The notes under the pieces were generated by a model that saw nothing but the letters and a program-made list of their open reading frames with translations, was not told the DNA's origin and searched no databases. 64,000 nucleotides of DNA from Collinsella sp. zg1085 (lineage in GTDB: Bacteria; Actinomycetota; Coriobacteriia; Coriobacteriales; Coriobacteriaceae): positions 744,001 to 808,000 of the forward strand of contig NZ_CP076545.1 of the NCBI RefSeq assembly GCF_018889955.1, read 5' to 3'. The position numbers were made by a program, and so were the translations under genes. Below are positions 16,218-24,649 of the stretch, piece by piece (within the stretch, counting starts at the first letter, position 1; every line of letters starts with the position of its first letter).

Positions 16218-18473
16218 GTGACCGAACAAACCAATCAAGATGGAGCATCAGCACCTTCTGGCGATGCGCCTGTGCGTCGTCGCCGGGGTCGTCCGCGCAA
16301 GTCTGAAAGCCAGCAGGCGGTGACAACACCTAAGACTCCTAAGCGCCGTCGGGGTCGTCCGCGCAAGTCTGAGACCCTTGCCGCTTCGTCTGCTCCTGTT
16401 TCGCATGAAGTGGCTGCCGCGCGAGCGCTTAGCCAGGTTTCGCAGGCAGAGATTGCCCGTCAACAGCGTCAAGAAGAAGAGCGTATTGCTGCAAAAATTG
16501 CCTCAGGTGATATTTCGCAGCTTATAGACCCAACGCTGCGTCCTCATCGTCGTGGACGCAAGCCAAAGGCCTACATTGAGGCAGAGCGCGCTGCAGCCGC
16601 CGCTTTAGCTGCTAAGCAGGCAGAATACATTGCAGGCATTGATTCAAAAAAGGCTGCGCCTGAGCAAAGCCCGCGTTTAGGTGCTTCTCACGGGCAACAG
16701 AGTGAACAGCCTGTGGTAGGTGTTCGTAGTCGTGATGCACGGCCTGGTCGCGCAGAGCGTGCTCAGCGAGGGTTCACGGGAGATGTTGCTTCTCCATTTG
16801 AGATTGGACAGGCTACTGAGCGCTTTATGCGTGCATCACGCCAGCAGCTTGAACAGGCAACTGTGCCCGCACGCCCGCACGAGCCACGCCAGCCGGTAAG
16901 CCCCTTGGAGTCGTTAGGAGCAATACCTGCACCAGATGCAGCTGCTCAGACATCCTTGCCGCGCGAGCACGAAGCTCAAGGGGGTAGCAGTGCAGCTGAG
17001 GGCCACACTATCCGCGCTCATGCTTCAGAGGAGCGTGCTCGTGAAACGCTCAACAGCGAGGGTCGCACACGTGATGCGCAGGCTGTAGAGACACGTGCTT
17101 CTGAGCGTCCTGTAGAGCATCATCAGCACAGCCAGCGAACAAATCAGCGTCAACAAAATAATCGCAATAAACGAAATAATCGTTTTAATGCGCCAACCGA
17201 GCCAACCTTAACACGTGATGAACTCTCAGAGCTTAAGGTTGCTGACCTGCGCAATAAGGCAAAAGAGCTCAATCTTGACTATCTTGGTAAGAAAAAAGCT
17301 GAGCTTGTTGAAGAAATCTATACAGCCGCGGCACGCGCTGAGGGCTTCCGTGAAATTGCCGGCATTTTAGATATTGATGCACAGGGCTTTGGTTATATCC
17401 GTGCGCAGGGCTACCATCATAGCCGTGAAGATGCATTTGTTGCAGCTAATATGATTCGTGCTGCTGCTCTTCGTCCGGGCGATTATGTGGTGGGTACTCT
17501 GCGCCCGCTTCGTGCAAACGATAAGTATCCGGGTTTGGCGCGTATTCAAAGCATTAATGGCTTGGACCCCGACGCTTCACGTCAGCGCCCCAAATTTAGC
17601 GATTTAACACCTATTTATCCTGATGAACCGCTTCGTATGGAGCATGGCCGTGATTCGGTTACTGGGCGTGCAATTGATATTGTGGCACCAGTTGGAAAAG
17701 GTCAGCGCGGTCTTATCGTGTCGCCACCCAAAGCTGGTAAGACCACTATTTTGAAGCGCATTTGTCAGTCGATTGCTATCAATAATCCAGAAGTGCACCT
17801 CATTTGTTTGCTCGTAGACGAGCGCCCCGAAGAGGTAACCGATATGCAGCGCTCTATTAAGGGTGATGTGGTTGCATCGACCTTTGATATGCCAGCCGAA
17901 AACCATACACGCATCTCTGAGTTGGTTATTGAGCGTGCAAAGCGCTTGGTTGAGCTAGGCGAGGACGTTGTTGTGGTACTTGACTCCATTACGCGTTTGG
18001 CGCGTGCATATAACCTCGCAGCTCCGGCTTCGGGTCGTATTCTGTCGGGCGGTGTTGATTCGGCGGCGCTGTATCCGCCTAAGCGCTTCTTGGGCGCTGC
18101 ACGCAATATTGAGCACGGTGGTTCGCTCACCATTTTGGCGTCTGCACTGGTGGATACCGGTTCTAAAATGGACGAGGTTATCTTTGAGGAGTTCAAGGGT
18201 ACCGGTAACATGGAGCTCAAGCTTGACCGCGATTTGGCAGATCGTCGTATCTTCCCAGCCATTGATCCGGTTGCTTCTGGCACCCGCAACGAAGATTTGC
18301 TCATTGATGAGCAGATGCGTCCATTTATGTGGGGTATTCGTCGCGTGCTTGCCAATATGAATAACACTGAACGCGCGGCAGCAAGCTTTATCAAGGGCTT
18401 AAAGGCTACGGACAACAATCAGGAATTCTTGGTTCGCTCAGCTAAGCGGGCGCAAGATTCTGAGCTTGCATAA
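16218..18473 (+). CDS. rho: Transcription termination factor Rho with long N-terminal extension
   Basis: Hexameric RNA helicase that terminates transcription. The Rho core is complete: Rho_N segment TRDELSELKVADLRNKAKEL (about 338-357), cold-shock RNA-binding domain (GFGYIRAQGYHHSREDAFV), Walker A in SPPKAGKTT (about 504-512), LLVDERPEEV, Walker B VVVLDSITRLARAYN and RILSGGVDSAALYPP. Ahead of it lie some 335 residues of disordered Ala/Gln/Arg-rich sequence. That extension has two AT-hook-like RRGRPRKS repeats (21-28 and 43-50) and a third basic patch, HRRGRKPK, as in other high-inserted actinobacterial Rho proteins. The GTG start lies behind GGAAAGAG. It stands alone, ended by a terminator at 18541; rpmE and prfA do not follow. 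Confidence 0.95.
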   Translation: MTEQTNQDGASAPSGDAPVRRRRGRPRKSESQQAVTTPKTPKRRRGRPRKSETLAASSAPVSHEVAAARALSQVSQAEIARQQRQEEERIAAKIASGDISQLIDPTLRPHRRGRKPKAYIEAERAAAAALAAKQAEYIAGIDSKKAAPEQSPRLGASHGQQSEQPVVGVRSRDARPGRAERAQRGFTGDVASPFEIGQATERFMRASRQQLEQATVPARPHEPRQPVSPLESLGAIPAPDAAAQTSLPREHEAQGGSSAAEGHTIRAHASEERARETLNSEGRTRDAQAVETRASERPVEHHQHSQRTNQRQQNNRNKRNNRFNAPTEPTLTRDELSELKVADLRNKAKELNLDYLGKKKAELVEEIYTAAARAEGFREIAGILDIDAQGFGYIRAQGYHHSREDAFVAANMIRAAALRPGDYVVGTLRPLRANDKYPGLARIQSINGLDPDASRQRPKFSDLTPIYPDEPLRMEHGRDSVTGRAIDIVAPVGKGQRGLIVSPPKAGKTTILKRICQSIAINNPEVHLICLLVDERPEEVTDMQRSIKGDVVASTFDMPAENHTRISELVIERAKRLVELGEDVVVVLDSITRLARAYNLAAPASGRILSGGVDSAALYPPKRFLGAARNIEHGGSLTILASALVDTGSKMDEVIFEEFKGTGNMELKLDRDLADRRIFPAIDPVASGTRNEDLLIDEQMRPFMWGIRRVLANMNNTERAAASFIKGLKATDNNQEFLVRSAKRAQDSELA

Positions 18474-18792
18474 GGGGAATACACAGGTAGCGAGCGCGTG
18501 CGCTTCATGAGACCTTGAGTCTTAAAATATATGCAATGAGAAGGCGAGTACTGGGTGGTGCTCGCCTTTTTTGTGCGCGTACTTGAATGTATAACAAGTC
18601 GTATACACATAAAATAGCCCATTTACCTGATGAAATATCAAGGCGATAAAAATGGGGAAGTTTTGAATGAGTTTCAACAGAGAAATCAAGCAGATTATGC
18701 ATAGACCGTTCGCGGAATAGTTTCTATGGTCTCTTGTTCATCAAAACACGCCACTAGTCTATAGATACCAGCACTGACATGAGGGGATTTTG
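18474..18792 (+). other. Intergenic region after rho
   Basis: About 320 bp. It contains the rho terminator and then AT-rich DNA without an ORF supported by a ribosome-binding site. A weak promoter-like pair, TTGTTC (18734) and TCTATA (18758), precedes the next gene. Confidence 0.4.
18541..18572 (+). terminator. Rho-independent terminator after rho
   Basis: Perfect 8-bp stem AAGGCGAG / CTCGCCTT with a 12-nt loop, followed by TTTTTT. Confidence 0.88.
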
Positions 18793-19512
18793 ATGAATAT
18801 TTGTAAGCTTGTAGACGAGGATTTATATCGATGTGCAGCATATTGGGCAGAACGTCAGCAAGAGTTTCTGCCCGATTTGTACGAGGATTTTCAAGACCTC
18901 GTTAAGCCAGATTCTATATGCTATGAGCCGGTTGCGGGCAGCGCGTTTGACATTGCAAATCTTGCTATGGCTGAATGGTTTCTTTTTGATAGAGGCTTTG
19001 GTGCATATCAAAGCGCACTGGATGCCTATCTTGCCCATCCACCTCGTGGGGTTAGCTTTGCGCATAAAGAGCGCCTAACCCAGATTTCGCATACACAGTT
19101 TTTCTCCCAGTTTGTCATTCTTAACAAAGATGCAGCGTCGGGGATGTGCCTTTTAGAAGACCGATTTGGCGGGCGGCGCTACCAGGTGTTTGATTCGCAT
19201 GTTGCTGAGCATCCCCGATGGGGTACAGGTTTAATATCAGAGCGCATTGCGCGCTGTGACGGTCAGTGGATGCTGGTGGGACGCATACATCTGTATGACA
19301 CGGCACCGGCAAAACTGAGTATTGAGCATGAGTCTCAATGTGACACCTTTGCAGCATGCGGCTCAGGTGGTACGTGTGATGAAAATGGTGCCAAGCAAGG
19401 CGTACATGAGCACGCTCAAAACCCTGATAACTTTTTTATTCAGCTTCTGCGAGATTGTTTGAGCATGGACGGAAGGTATCACGCGAGCATGAGAATTAGC
19501 TGTGCGCCATAA
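18793..19512 (+). CDS. Hypothetical protein, 239 aa
   Basis: I do not recognise a family. The product is soluble, acidic and aromatic-rich, with no signal peptide or membrane segment. The first 170 residues look like one folded domain: AYWAERQQEFLPDLYEDF helical start, YEPVAGSAFDIANLAMAEWF-like helices, then beta-rich DRFGGRRYQVFDSHVAEHPRWG. A loop with CGSGGTC and several His (about residues 190-215) precedes a short helical tail. GAGGGGA lies 5 bp before the ATG at 18793; a TTG one codon earlier is less likely. It runs in the same direction as tgt with a 78-bp gap, so co-transcription is possible, but nothing ties it to tRNA modification. Confidence 0.7.
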   Translation: MNICKLVDEDLYRCAAYWAERQQEFLPDLYEDFQDLVKPDSICYEPVAGSAFDIANLAMAEWFLFDRGFGAYQSALDAYLAHPPRGVSFAHKERLTQISHTQFFSQFVILNKDAASGMCLLEDRFGGRRYQVFDSHVAEHPRWGTGLISERIARCDGQWMLVGRIHLYDTAPAKLSIEHESQCDTFAACGSGGTCDENGAKQGVHEHAQNPDNFFIQLLRDCLSMDGRYHASMRISCAP

Positions 19513-19590
19513 GTGATTGTATGTGTCTCTGGGCGGCTTGATGAGAGATGTGGCAAGATAGATAGCATTGATGAGAAGAGAAGGAGAGAT

Positions 19591-20730
19591 ATGGATCAGT
19601 CGCTTTTTACCTATGATGTACTTGCTGAAGATGCAACCACTCATGCACGAGCAGGCGTTTTGCATACTCCACATGGAGATATTCCAACACCCATCTTTAT
19701 GCCGGTAGGCACACGAGCCACCGTAAAAGGTATCCCAACCGAAACCGTACGTGAGCTCGGTGCAAAAATTGTCCTTGCTAATACTTATCACCTTGCTATG
19801 CGGCCAGGGGCTGATTTGATTGCCGAGCTGGGTGGCCTTCATGATTTTATGAACTGGCACGGTCCCATCTTAACTGACTCAGGCGGCTTTCAGGTGTTTT
19901 CACATAACGACGCTGTTAAGCTCACCGATGACGGCGTGCGTTTTATTGTGACCGATTATGATGGTCGTCATGTTTTCTGGACACCAGAAGACAATATGGA
20001 AATTGCCCAAAAGCTTGGCAGCGATATTTGTATGCAGCTTGACCAGTGCCCAGGCTATCCGGCTACGCGTGCCTTTGTTGAGCGAGCGGTGGAGCTTTCA
20101 AGTGCATGGGCAGAGCGTTGCTATCAGGCACATACCCGACCTGACCAGGCATTGTTTGGCATAGTACAAGGTGGTATGCATCTCGATTTGCGATTGAGAA
20201 GTCTTGCGCACTTAGAGAGTATCGGTAATTTTCCGGGCTATGGCATTGGTGGCTATTCGGTAGGCGAAGATCACGAGACTATGTTTGAGACGCTCGAACC
20301 GCTGGTGAGCGAACATATGCCCAAGCAAAAGCCACGCTATCTTATGGGCGTTGGTAATCCTACAACCTTGGTTCGCGCGGTGGCAGCTGGCGTTGATATG
20401 TTTGATTGTGTGCTGCCTACACGTACTGGACGCATGGGTACGGCATTTTCCAGTCAGGGTCGCCTAAACTTGAGAAATGCTCGGTTTGCGCATGATAAGG
20501 GTCCCATTGATGAAGCTTGTCATTGTCCGGTGTGTACGGGAGGCTATACACGTGCGCTTATTCGGCATTTGGTAACGCAAAAAGAGATGCTTGGCGGCAT
20601 TTTGCTTTCTCAGCACAATCTTTTTTATCTGCTAAACCTTATGCAAGAGGCACGTCAGGCAATTTTGGAACATCGCTATGGAGCTTTTTTGAGTGACTGG
20701 ATGAATAGCGAAGCTGCGGCCGATTTTTAA
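19591..20730 (+). CDS. tgt: tRNA-guanine transglycosylase (queuine)
   Basis: Exchanges guanine-34 of GUN-anticodon tRNAs for preQ1 in queuosine synthesis. Of 379 residues, the N-terminal strand HARAGVLHTPHGDIPTPIFMPVGT is typical. Asp96 in LTDSGGFQVF, GIVQGG, GIGGYSVGE and FDCVLPTRTGRMG line the active site. The zinc site CxCxxC is Cys310, Cys312 and Cys315 (CHCPVC), with the fourth ligand His in LSQHNLFYLL. AAGGAGA right before the ATG at 19591 supports this start over the open frame from 19513. The RNase R gene follows after 21 bp. Confidence 0.96.
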   Translation: MDQSLFTYDVLAEDATTHARAGVLHTPHGDIPTPIFMPVGTRATVKGIPTETVRELGAKIVLANTYHLAMRPGADLIAELGGLHDFMNWHGPILTDSGGFQVFSHNDAVKLTDDGVRFIVTDYDGRHVFWTPEDNMEIAQKLGSDICMQLDQCPGYPATRAFVERAVELSSAWAERCYQAHTRPDQALFGIVQGGMHLDLRLRSLAHLESIGNFPGYGIGGYSVGEDHETMFETLEPLVSEHMPKQKPRYLMGVGNPTTLVRAVAAGVDMFDCVLPTRTGRMGTAFSSQGRLNLRNARFAHDKGPIDEACHCPVCTGGYTRALIRHLVTQKEMLGGILLSQHNLFYLLNLMQEARQAILEHRYGAFLSDWMNSEAAADF

Positions 20731-20751
20731 GCGTGCTGGTAAGGCGGAGAT

Positions 20752-22809
20752 ATGGGACGACATCGTGCGCGAGGAAATAGCCGGCACTCACGGCGTTATG
20801 CATCGCAGTGTGAAGGCATTGTTCAGGTAGTACCAGGGCACGTGGAGGTGTCCTCAGCGCAGGGTAGTTTTATAGTGGCGCAGCAAAGTGCTGCGGCGCT
20901 CATGCATGGGGATTGCGTGCGCTTTCATATGGAGCGGGTATCGCGTGGCAAAAAGCGTGCCGTTATTGATGCAATCGATAAGCGGGCGTATCAAACGCTT
21001 ATTGGGAGCTTTGAGCAGATGGGGCCGCTTGGCTGTGTACGACCTCTTGACCCTAAGATTCGCTTAGACTTCTTTGTTCCTATGCATGACAGAACACCTA
21101 GAGCCTTACATCTGGTTGATGGTGATATGGTATTGGCGCGTATTGTTCGCTATCCCACGCATCTTGATGCCGGCACGGTAACAATAGTTAAGCGCATTGA
21201 GCACGCAGATTATGCATCGGTAGCTATTGCTCAGGTAATGGCTACTCACGGATTTGTTGATGAGTATCCAGAAGCAGCATGTGTGGCAGCAGAGGCTATA
21301 GAGCAAAATGTTGAAGCAGCACTAACCGACCCTTTGCGCCGTGATATACGCGAGCGTTTTGTGTTTACCATTGACCCGGTAGACGCACAAGATTTTGACG
21401 ATGCCATATCAATTGAGCGCCTAAGCTCTGGTGTTTGGCGGCTGGCGGTTCACATTGCTGATGTATCTCACTATGTAGCCTGGGGCAGCGTTATTGACCT
21501 TGAGGCGCGCAAACGAGCAACTTCGGTATATCTTGTTGACCGCGTAATACCTATGCTGCCAGAGAAGCTTTGCAACGATGTATGTTCACTTGTTCCGCAC
21601 CAAGACCGTCTTGCGCTAACTGTTGAGATGCTGATTCGCGCCGATGGAAGTGTGCAGCAGTATGAGATGTATCCAAGCCTCATTCAGAGTAAGGCTCGCA
21701 TGGACTATGATGCTGCAGCCTATTTGCTGGGGCAGGCAGTGGATGACCAAGCAGCGCAGAGCCGCGCGAATGGTATGGCAGAGCAGGTACAGCGTGCGTG
21801 TGGAATAGAGCTTGCGGCAGTGTTGCGCGAGGCACATGCGTGTGCAAAAGCGCGAAAAGCATTTCGTCAGCGCCGCGGGACCCTTAATTTTTCAACACAG
21901 GAGCTCAAGCTTGTGCTTGATGCGAAAGGCAAGACGCAAGCTATACGTGCATATACACAAAATCAGGCAACATCGGTGGTTGAAGAAGCAATGCTTTTGG
22001 CAAACGAGTGTGTTGCTGAGTATCTCTCTGATAGAGGCTGTGTGGCTCTGTATCGCACGCATGAGGCCCCGCTTGGTGAAAACCTCGTTGCGGCAGCAGA
22101 AACGCTACATAATGCAGGAGTTTTAGCACCTGAGGCGGCGCAGGCCATCAGTCACGGTGATATAGCAGCGATTGAGCAAACGCTTGTTGCGCTTGCAGGG
22201 ACTGAATATGAACCGCTGGTAAATGCTTTGCTCCTTCGGGCAATGCAGCGTGCCCTCTATAAACCAGAAAATGAAGGACATTATGCGCTAGGCGCTCCTG
22301 CTTACTGCCATTTTACAAGCCCTATCAGACGCTATCCTGACCTCATCTGCCAGCGTGAGCTTAAACGTGCACTTGCGAAAGCGGAGAAGCGGCGCAGTGC
22401 TGAGATAGCGAGCCTAGGACAGCTTGAAGGTAAAGATTCGCTTATCAGCTTGCTTCCCGAGCTTTGTCAGCGCTCTAATGAGCAAGAACGAGCGGCTGAG
22501 CAGGCTGCGCGGGCTACGCAAAGGATAAAAATTGCTGAGTATTTTTCTGAGCATATAGGTGAAGTGTATGCAGGAACTATTGTTTGGGCAGATAGCATTG
22601 GTGTATTTGTGCGTCTTGATACCGTAGGTGCTGAGGGCTTGGTAAAAGTCTCCTCATTGGGTTCAGAACACTTTGAGTTTGATTGGGAGCGACTTGAGTT
22701 TTTGGGAGTCGAGTCGGGTGTACGCTATGGAATTGGAACAGCACTTACGGTGCGTGTTGCAACCGTTAATATCATGCAAGGACAGCTCACTTTTGAGCTT
22801 GCAACATAA
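20752..22809 (+). CDS. rnr: RNase R / RNase II-family 3'-5' exoribonuclease
   Basis: Processive hydrolytic exoribonuclease of the RNB family, 685 residues. After a short basic N-terminus come cold-shock-type segments. The RNB catalytic domain starts at TIDPVDAQDFDDA (206-218), whose aspartates bind the magnesium ions, and continues with HIADVSHYV, ATSVYL, DRVIPMLPEKL and LYRTHEAP. YCHFTSPIRRYPDLICQR near residue 515 is diagnostic. An S1 domain (YAGTIVWADSIGVFVRL) ends the protein. It lacks the Lys-rich tail of many RNase R proteins. It lies four genes upstream of smpB's neighbours in a block where RNase R and SmpB/tmRNA would work together on stalled mRNAs. Confidence 0.92.
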   Translation: MGRHRARGNSRHSRRYASQCEGIVQVVPGHVEVSSAQGSFIVAQQSAAALMHGDCVRFHMERVSRGKKRAVIDAIDKRAYQTLIGSFEQMGPLGCVRPLDPKIRLDFFVPMHDRTPRALHLVDGDMVLARIVRYPTHLDAGTVTIVKRIEHADYASVAIAQVMATHGFVDEYPEAACVAAEAIEQNVEAALTDPLRRDIRERFVFTIDPVDAQDFDDAISIERLSSGVWRLAVHIADVSHYVAWGSVIDLEARKRATSVYLVDRVIPMLPEKLCNDVCSLVPHQDRLALTVEMLIRADGSVQQYEMYPSLIQSKARMDYDAAAYLLGQAVDDQAAQSRANGMAEQVQRACGIELAAVLREAHACAKARKAFRQRRGTLNFSTQELKLVLDAKGKTQAIRAYTQNQATSVVEEAMLLANECVAEYLSDRGCVALYRTHEAPLGENLVAAAETLHNAGVLAPEAAQAISHGDIAAIEQTLVALAGTEYEPLVNALLLRAMQRALYKPENEGHYALGAPAYCHFTSPIRRYPDLICQRELKRALAKAEKRRSAEIASLGQLEGKDSLISLLPELCQRSNEQERAAEQAARATQRIKIAEYFSEHIGEVYAGTIVWADSIGVFVRLDTVGAEGLVKVSSLGSEHFEFDWERLEFLGVESGVRYGIGTALTVRVATVNIMQGQLTFELAT

Positions 22810-22848
22810 ACATCTAGGCTACACTAGATACACGATAAAGGAGGAACC

Positions 22849-23742
22849 ATGGATTTAGCTGTTCAAGCATCAGATATAGCCTATGCCGAGAGTTTTCTTG
22901 CAGCAGGAGACCTTGATGGGGCATTGCCCGTGCTCGAGTCGCTGACGCATGAGGTACAAACCTGGGCAGAAGAAACCTGCGCTGATACCTCAGAGCGTCA
23001 GTGGTTTGCATTTGATGACGCCTTTGAGCGCCTGGCATATCGACGGGTGGAAAAAGACCCCCGTCATCTCGAGCAGCTTGAGGTGCCACTTGCACGCTTA
23101 TATTCAGACCTTGCGTTTGTCTATATTCAAGTGCAAGATTTTGCGCAGGCACGCGAAGCTCTTATGCAGGCAGTTCGCTGGAATCCTATGAACTGCTCGT
23201 ATCGCTTAGATTTGGCTGAGCTCAATCGTGTGTTGGGTGAAAAACAAGAATGGGCGGCTCTTAGCAATTCAGTACTTGAACGGGCAACCGATACGCTTTC
23301 ACGAGGTCGTGCATATGCCAATTTAGGTGCCTTTTTTCTTGGTGAAGGCGGTTTTGGTCCTGCAGAGGCATGTGCGCGCTTGGCTGAGCGCTCGGCAGCG
23401 GGGGATAGCCGCGTGGTGCGCTTGCGGCATAATGTAATGACCTCAGCGCCGTCTGAAATCATAGAAGCAGAAGATGGTCAGCTTATGGCGCAGCTGAGCC
23501 TTGAGGGCATTGAAACCGCGCCATCAACCGAAATTGCCATCTGCTTGCTTATGTGTGCAACAGACGCGGCACAAGAAGGTGATACCGCTCGTGCAACCGA
23601 TTACACAATTCGTGCGCGCGATTTGGTAGGCGAAGAGGCAGCTAAGGCTCTGATTTCCTTAATTCATGAAAGTGATGCTGAACTCGCTCAAGAAGAGCAA
23701 TCAGGCAGCCCTCTCTCATCGGCTCAGCCCGTAGAGGAATAG
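22849..23742 (+). CDS. Tetratricopeptide-repeat-like protein
   Basis: Soluble, strongly helical, acidic protein of 297 residues. At least two TPR-like helix pairs are visible: LYSDLAFVYIQVQDFAQARE followed by ALMQAVRWNPMN, and AYANLGAFFLGEGGFGPAEACARLAERSA. A further pair may begin at residue 5 (ASDIAYAESFLAAGDLDGAL). Such repeats act as protein-binding scaffolds; no partner can be named. AAGGAGGA sits 6 bp before the ATG. It lies between RNase R and SmpB with 8 bp to smpB, so it is probably co-transcribed with RNA quality-control genes. Its role there is only inference. Confidence 0.8.
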   Translation: MDLAVQASDIAYAESFLAAGDLDGALPVLESLTHEVQTWAEETCADTSERQWFAFDDAFERLAYRRVEKDPRHLEQLEVPLARLYSDLAFVYIQVQDFAQAREALMQAVRWNPMNCSYRLDLAELNRVLGEKQEWAALSNSVLERATDTLSRGRAYANLGAFFLGEGGFGPAEACARLAERSAAGDSRVVRLRHNVMTSAPSEIIEAEDGQLMAQLSLEGIETAPSTEIAICLLMCATDAAQEGDTARATDYTIRARDLVGEEAAKALISLIHESDAELAQEEQSGSPLSSAQPVEE

Positions 23743-23749
23743 AGCAGCT

Positions 23750-24220
23750 ATGCTAGCAAAACCAGAACATATACGCATATCAAAGAACCGCTCAGCCCAT
23801 CACGAATATACGATTGAAGAGACCTTCGAGTGTGGTATAGAGCTTTCAGGCACCGAAGTACGAAGTCTGCGTGAGCGTGCGGCTCAAATTAGCGATACCT
23901 TTGCGCTGATTCGCAATCGTGAGTGTTGGCTGGTGGGTATGCATATCCATCCCTATAGCAATGGTGGCGTTTGGAATCGAGACCCCGATCGCCGTCGTCG
24001 TTTGTTGCTGCACAAAAAAGAGATTTCATACCTCGATGCCAAGCTGCGTATAAAGGGCTATGCCTTAGTGCCCTTAGAGCTATATTTTAATAAGGATGGC
24101 AGGGTTAAACTGCTTTTAGGTCTGGGACGCGGTAAAAAGCTGTATGACAAGCGAGAAGACATGGCAAAGCGCGATGTTGAGCGCGAGATTGCCCGGGCGC
24201 TTAAACAAAGAAGTCGATAA
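23750..24220 (+). CDS. smpB: SsrA-binding protein SmpB
   Basis: tmRNA-binding partner required for trans-translation rescue of stalled ribosomes. The 156 residues show the SmpB fold: ISKNRSAHHEYTIEETFECGIELSGTEV with the GTEVRSLR signature, LVGMHIHPYSNG, RRRRLLLHKKEI, GYALVPLELYF and GLGRGKKLYDKRE with the basic tail ending KQRSR that enters the decoding centre. The ATG follows the TPR gene by 7 bp, with GAGCAG as a weak ribosome-binding site, suggesting coupling. The ssrA gene itself is not seen in the window. Confidence 0.96.
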   Translation: MLAKPEHIRISKNRSAHHEYTIEETFECGIELSGTEVRSLRERAAQISDTFALIRNRECWLVGMHIHPYSNGGVWNRDPDRRRRLLLHKKEISYLDAKLRIKGYALVPLELYFNKDGRVKLLLGLGRGKKLYDKREDMAKRDVEREIARALKQRSR

Positions 24221-24268
24221 CTTTTTTACATGTCTATTTGCTTGGGTCTGCAAAGGCTTGATTGTGGT

Positions 24269-24274
24269 TATAAT
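24269..24274 (+). promoter_or_regulatory. Candidate -10 element before rubredoxin
   Basis: A consensus TATAAT at 24269-24274, 36 bp upstream of the rubredoxin ATG. No good -35 is visible at 17 bp; the nearest, TTGGGT, lies 21 bp away. Supported only by the -10 match. Confidence 0.4.
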
Positions 24275-24309
24275 GCAAGCACGCCGTTGTCTCAACTAGA
24301 GGAGGAAAT

Positions 24310-24453
24310 ATGAGCGACGAGAAGAAGACTTATAAGTTTGTCTGCCTCATTTGTGGTTACGAAGAAGAGGTCGAGACCCCTGAGCTTCCTGAGGATTATG
24401 TCTGCCCAGTGTGCGGTGTGGGTCCTGAGGACTTTGAGCTCGTTGAGGACTAA
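24310..24453 (+). CDS. Rubredoxin-like protein
   Basis: A 47-residue one-electron carrier. It has the two CxxCG-type knuckles of a rubredoxin: VCLICGYEEE near residue 11 and VCPVCGVGPEDFEL near residue 32. The four Cys would bind a single iron. It is shorter than usual rubredoxins (50-54 residues) and lacks the usual Trp, but has the acidic surface and DYVCPVC spacing. GGAGGA lies 5 bp before the ATG and a terminator follows, so it is a small stand-alone unit. In anaerobes such carriers donate electrons to rubrerythrin or superoxide reductase; neither is present here. Confidence 0.88.
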   Translation: MSDEKKTYKFVCLICGYEEEVETPELPEDYVCPVCGVGPEDFELVED

Positions 24454-24478
24454 GTTTCTAGCTTGAGTTGCTCAGCTC

Positions 24479-24511
24479 AAGACGGCTACCCATGGGGTGG
24501 CCGTCTTTTTT
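24479..24511 (+). terminator. Rho-independent terminator after rubredoxin
   Basis: 8-bp stem AAGACGGC / GCCGTCTT with inner pairs (TACCC / GGGTG region) and a T6 tail. Confidence 0.85.
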
Positions 24512-24554
24512 ATGAACGCAAAGCTTCTTATTCAAGTTTTGCATTAACAAAATA

Positions 24555-24567
24555 CGTACATATGTTC
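24555..24567. promoter_or_regulatory. LexA-like box upstream of dnaE
   Basis: CGTACATATGTTC matches the perfect LexA box of the Y-polymerase gene in this window (CGAACATATGTTC) at 12 of 13 positions. It sits about 80 bp before the dnaE start. Binding is plausible but unproven. Confidence 0.4.
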
Positions 24568-24649
24568 TATACAGATAGTGCGCTACAATAAGATTTAGCA
24601 CTAAGCGAAATGTTGGCAGTATTAAACAGGTATTGGTCGGAGCGCAGAC

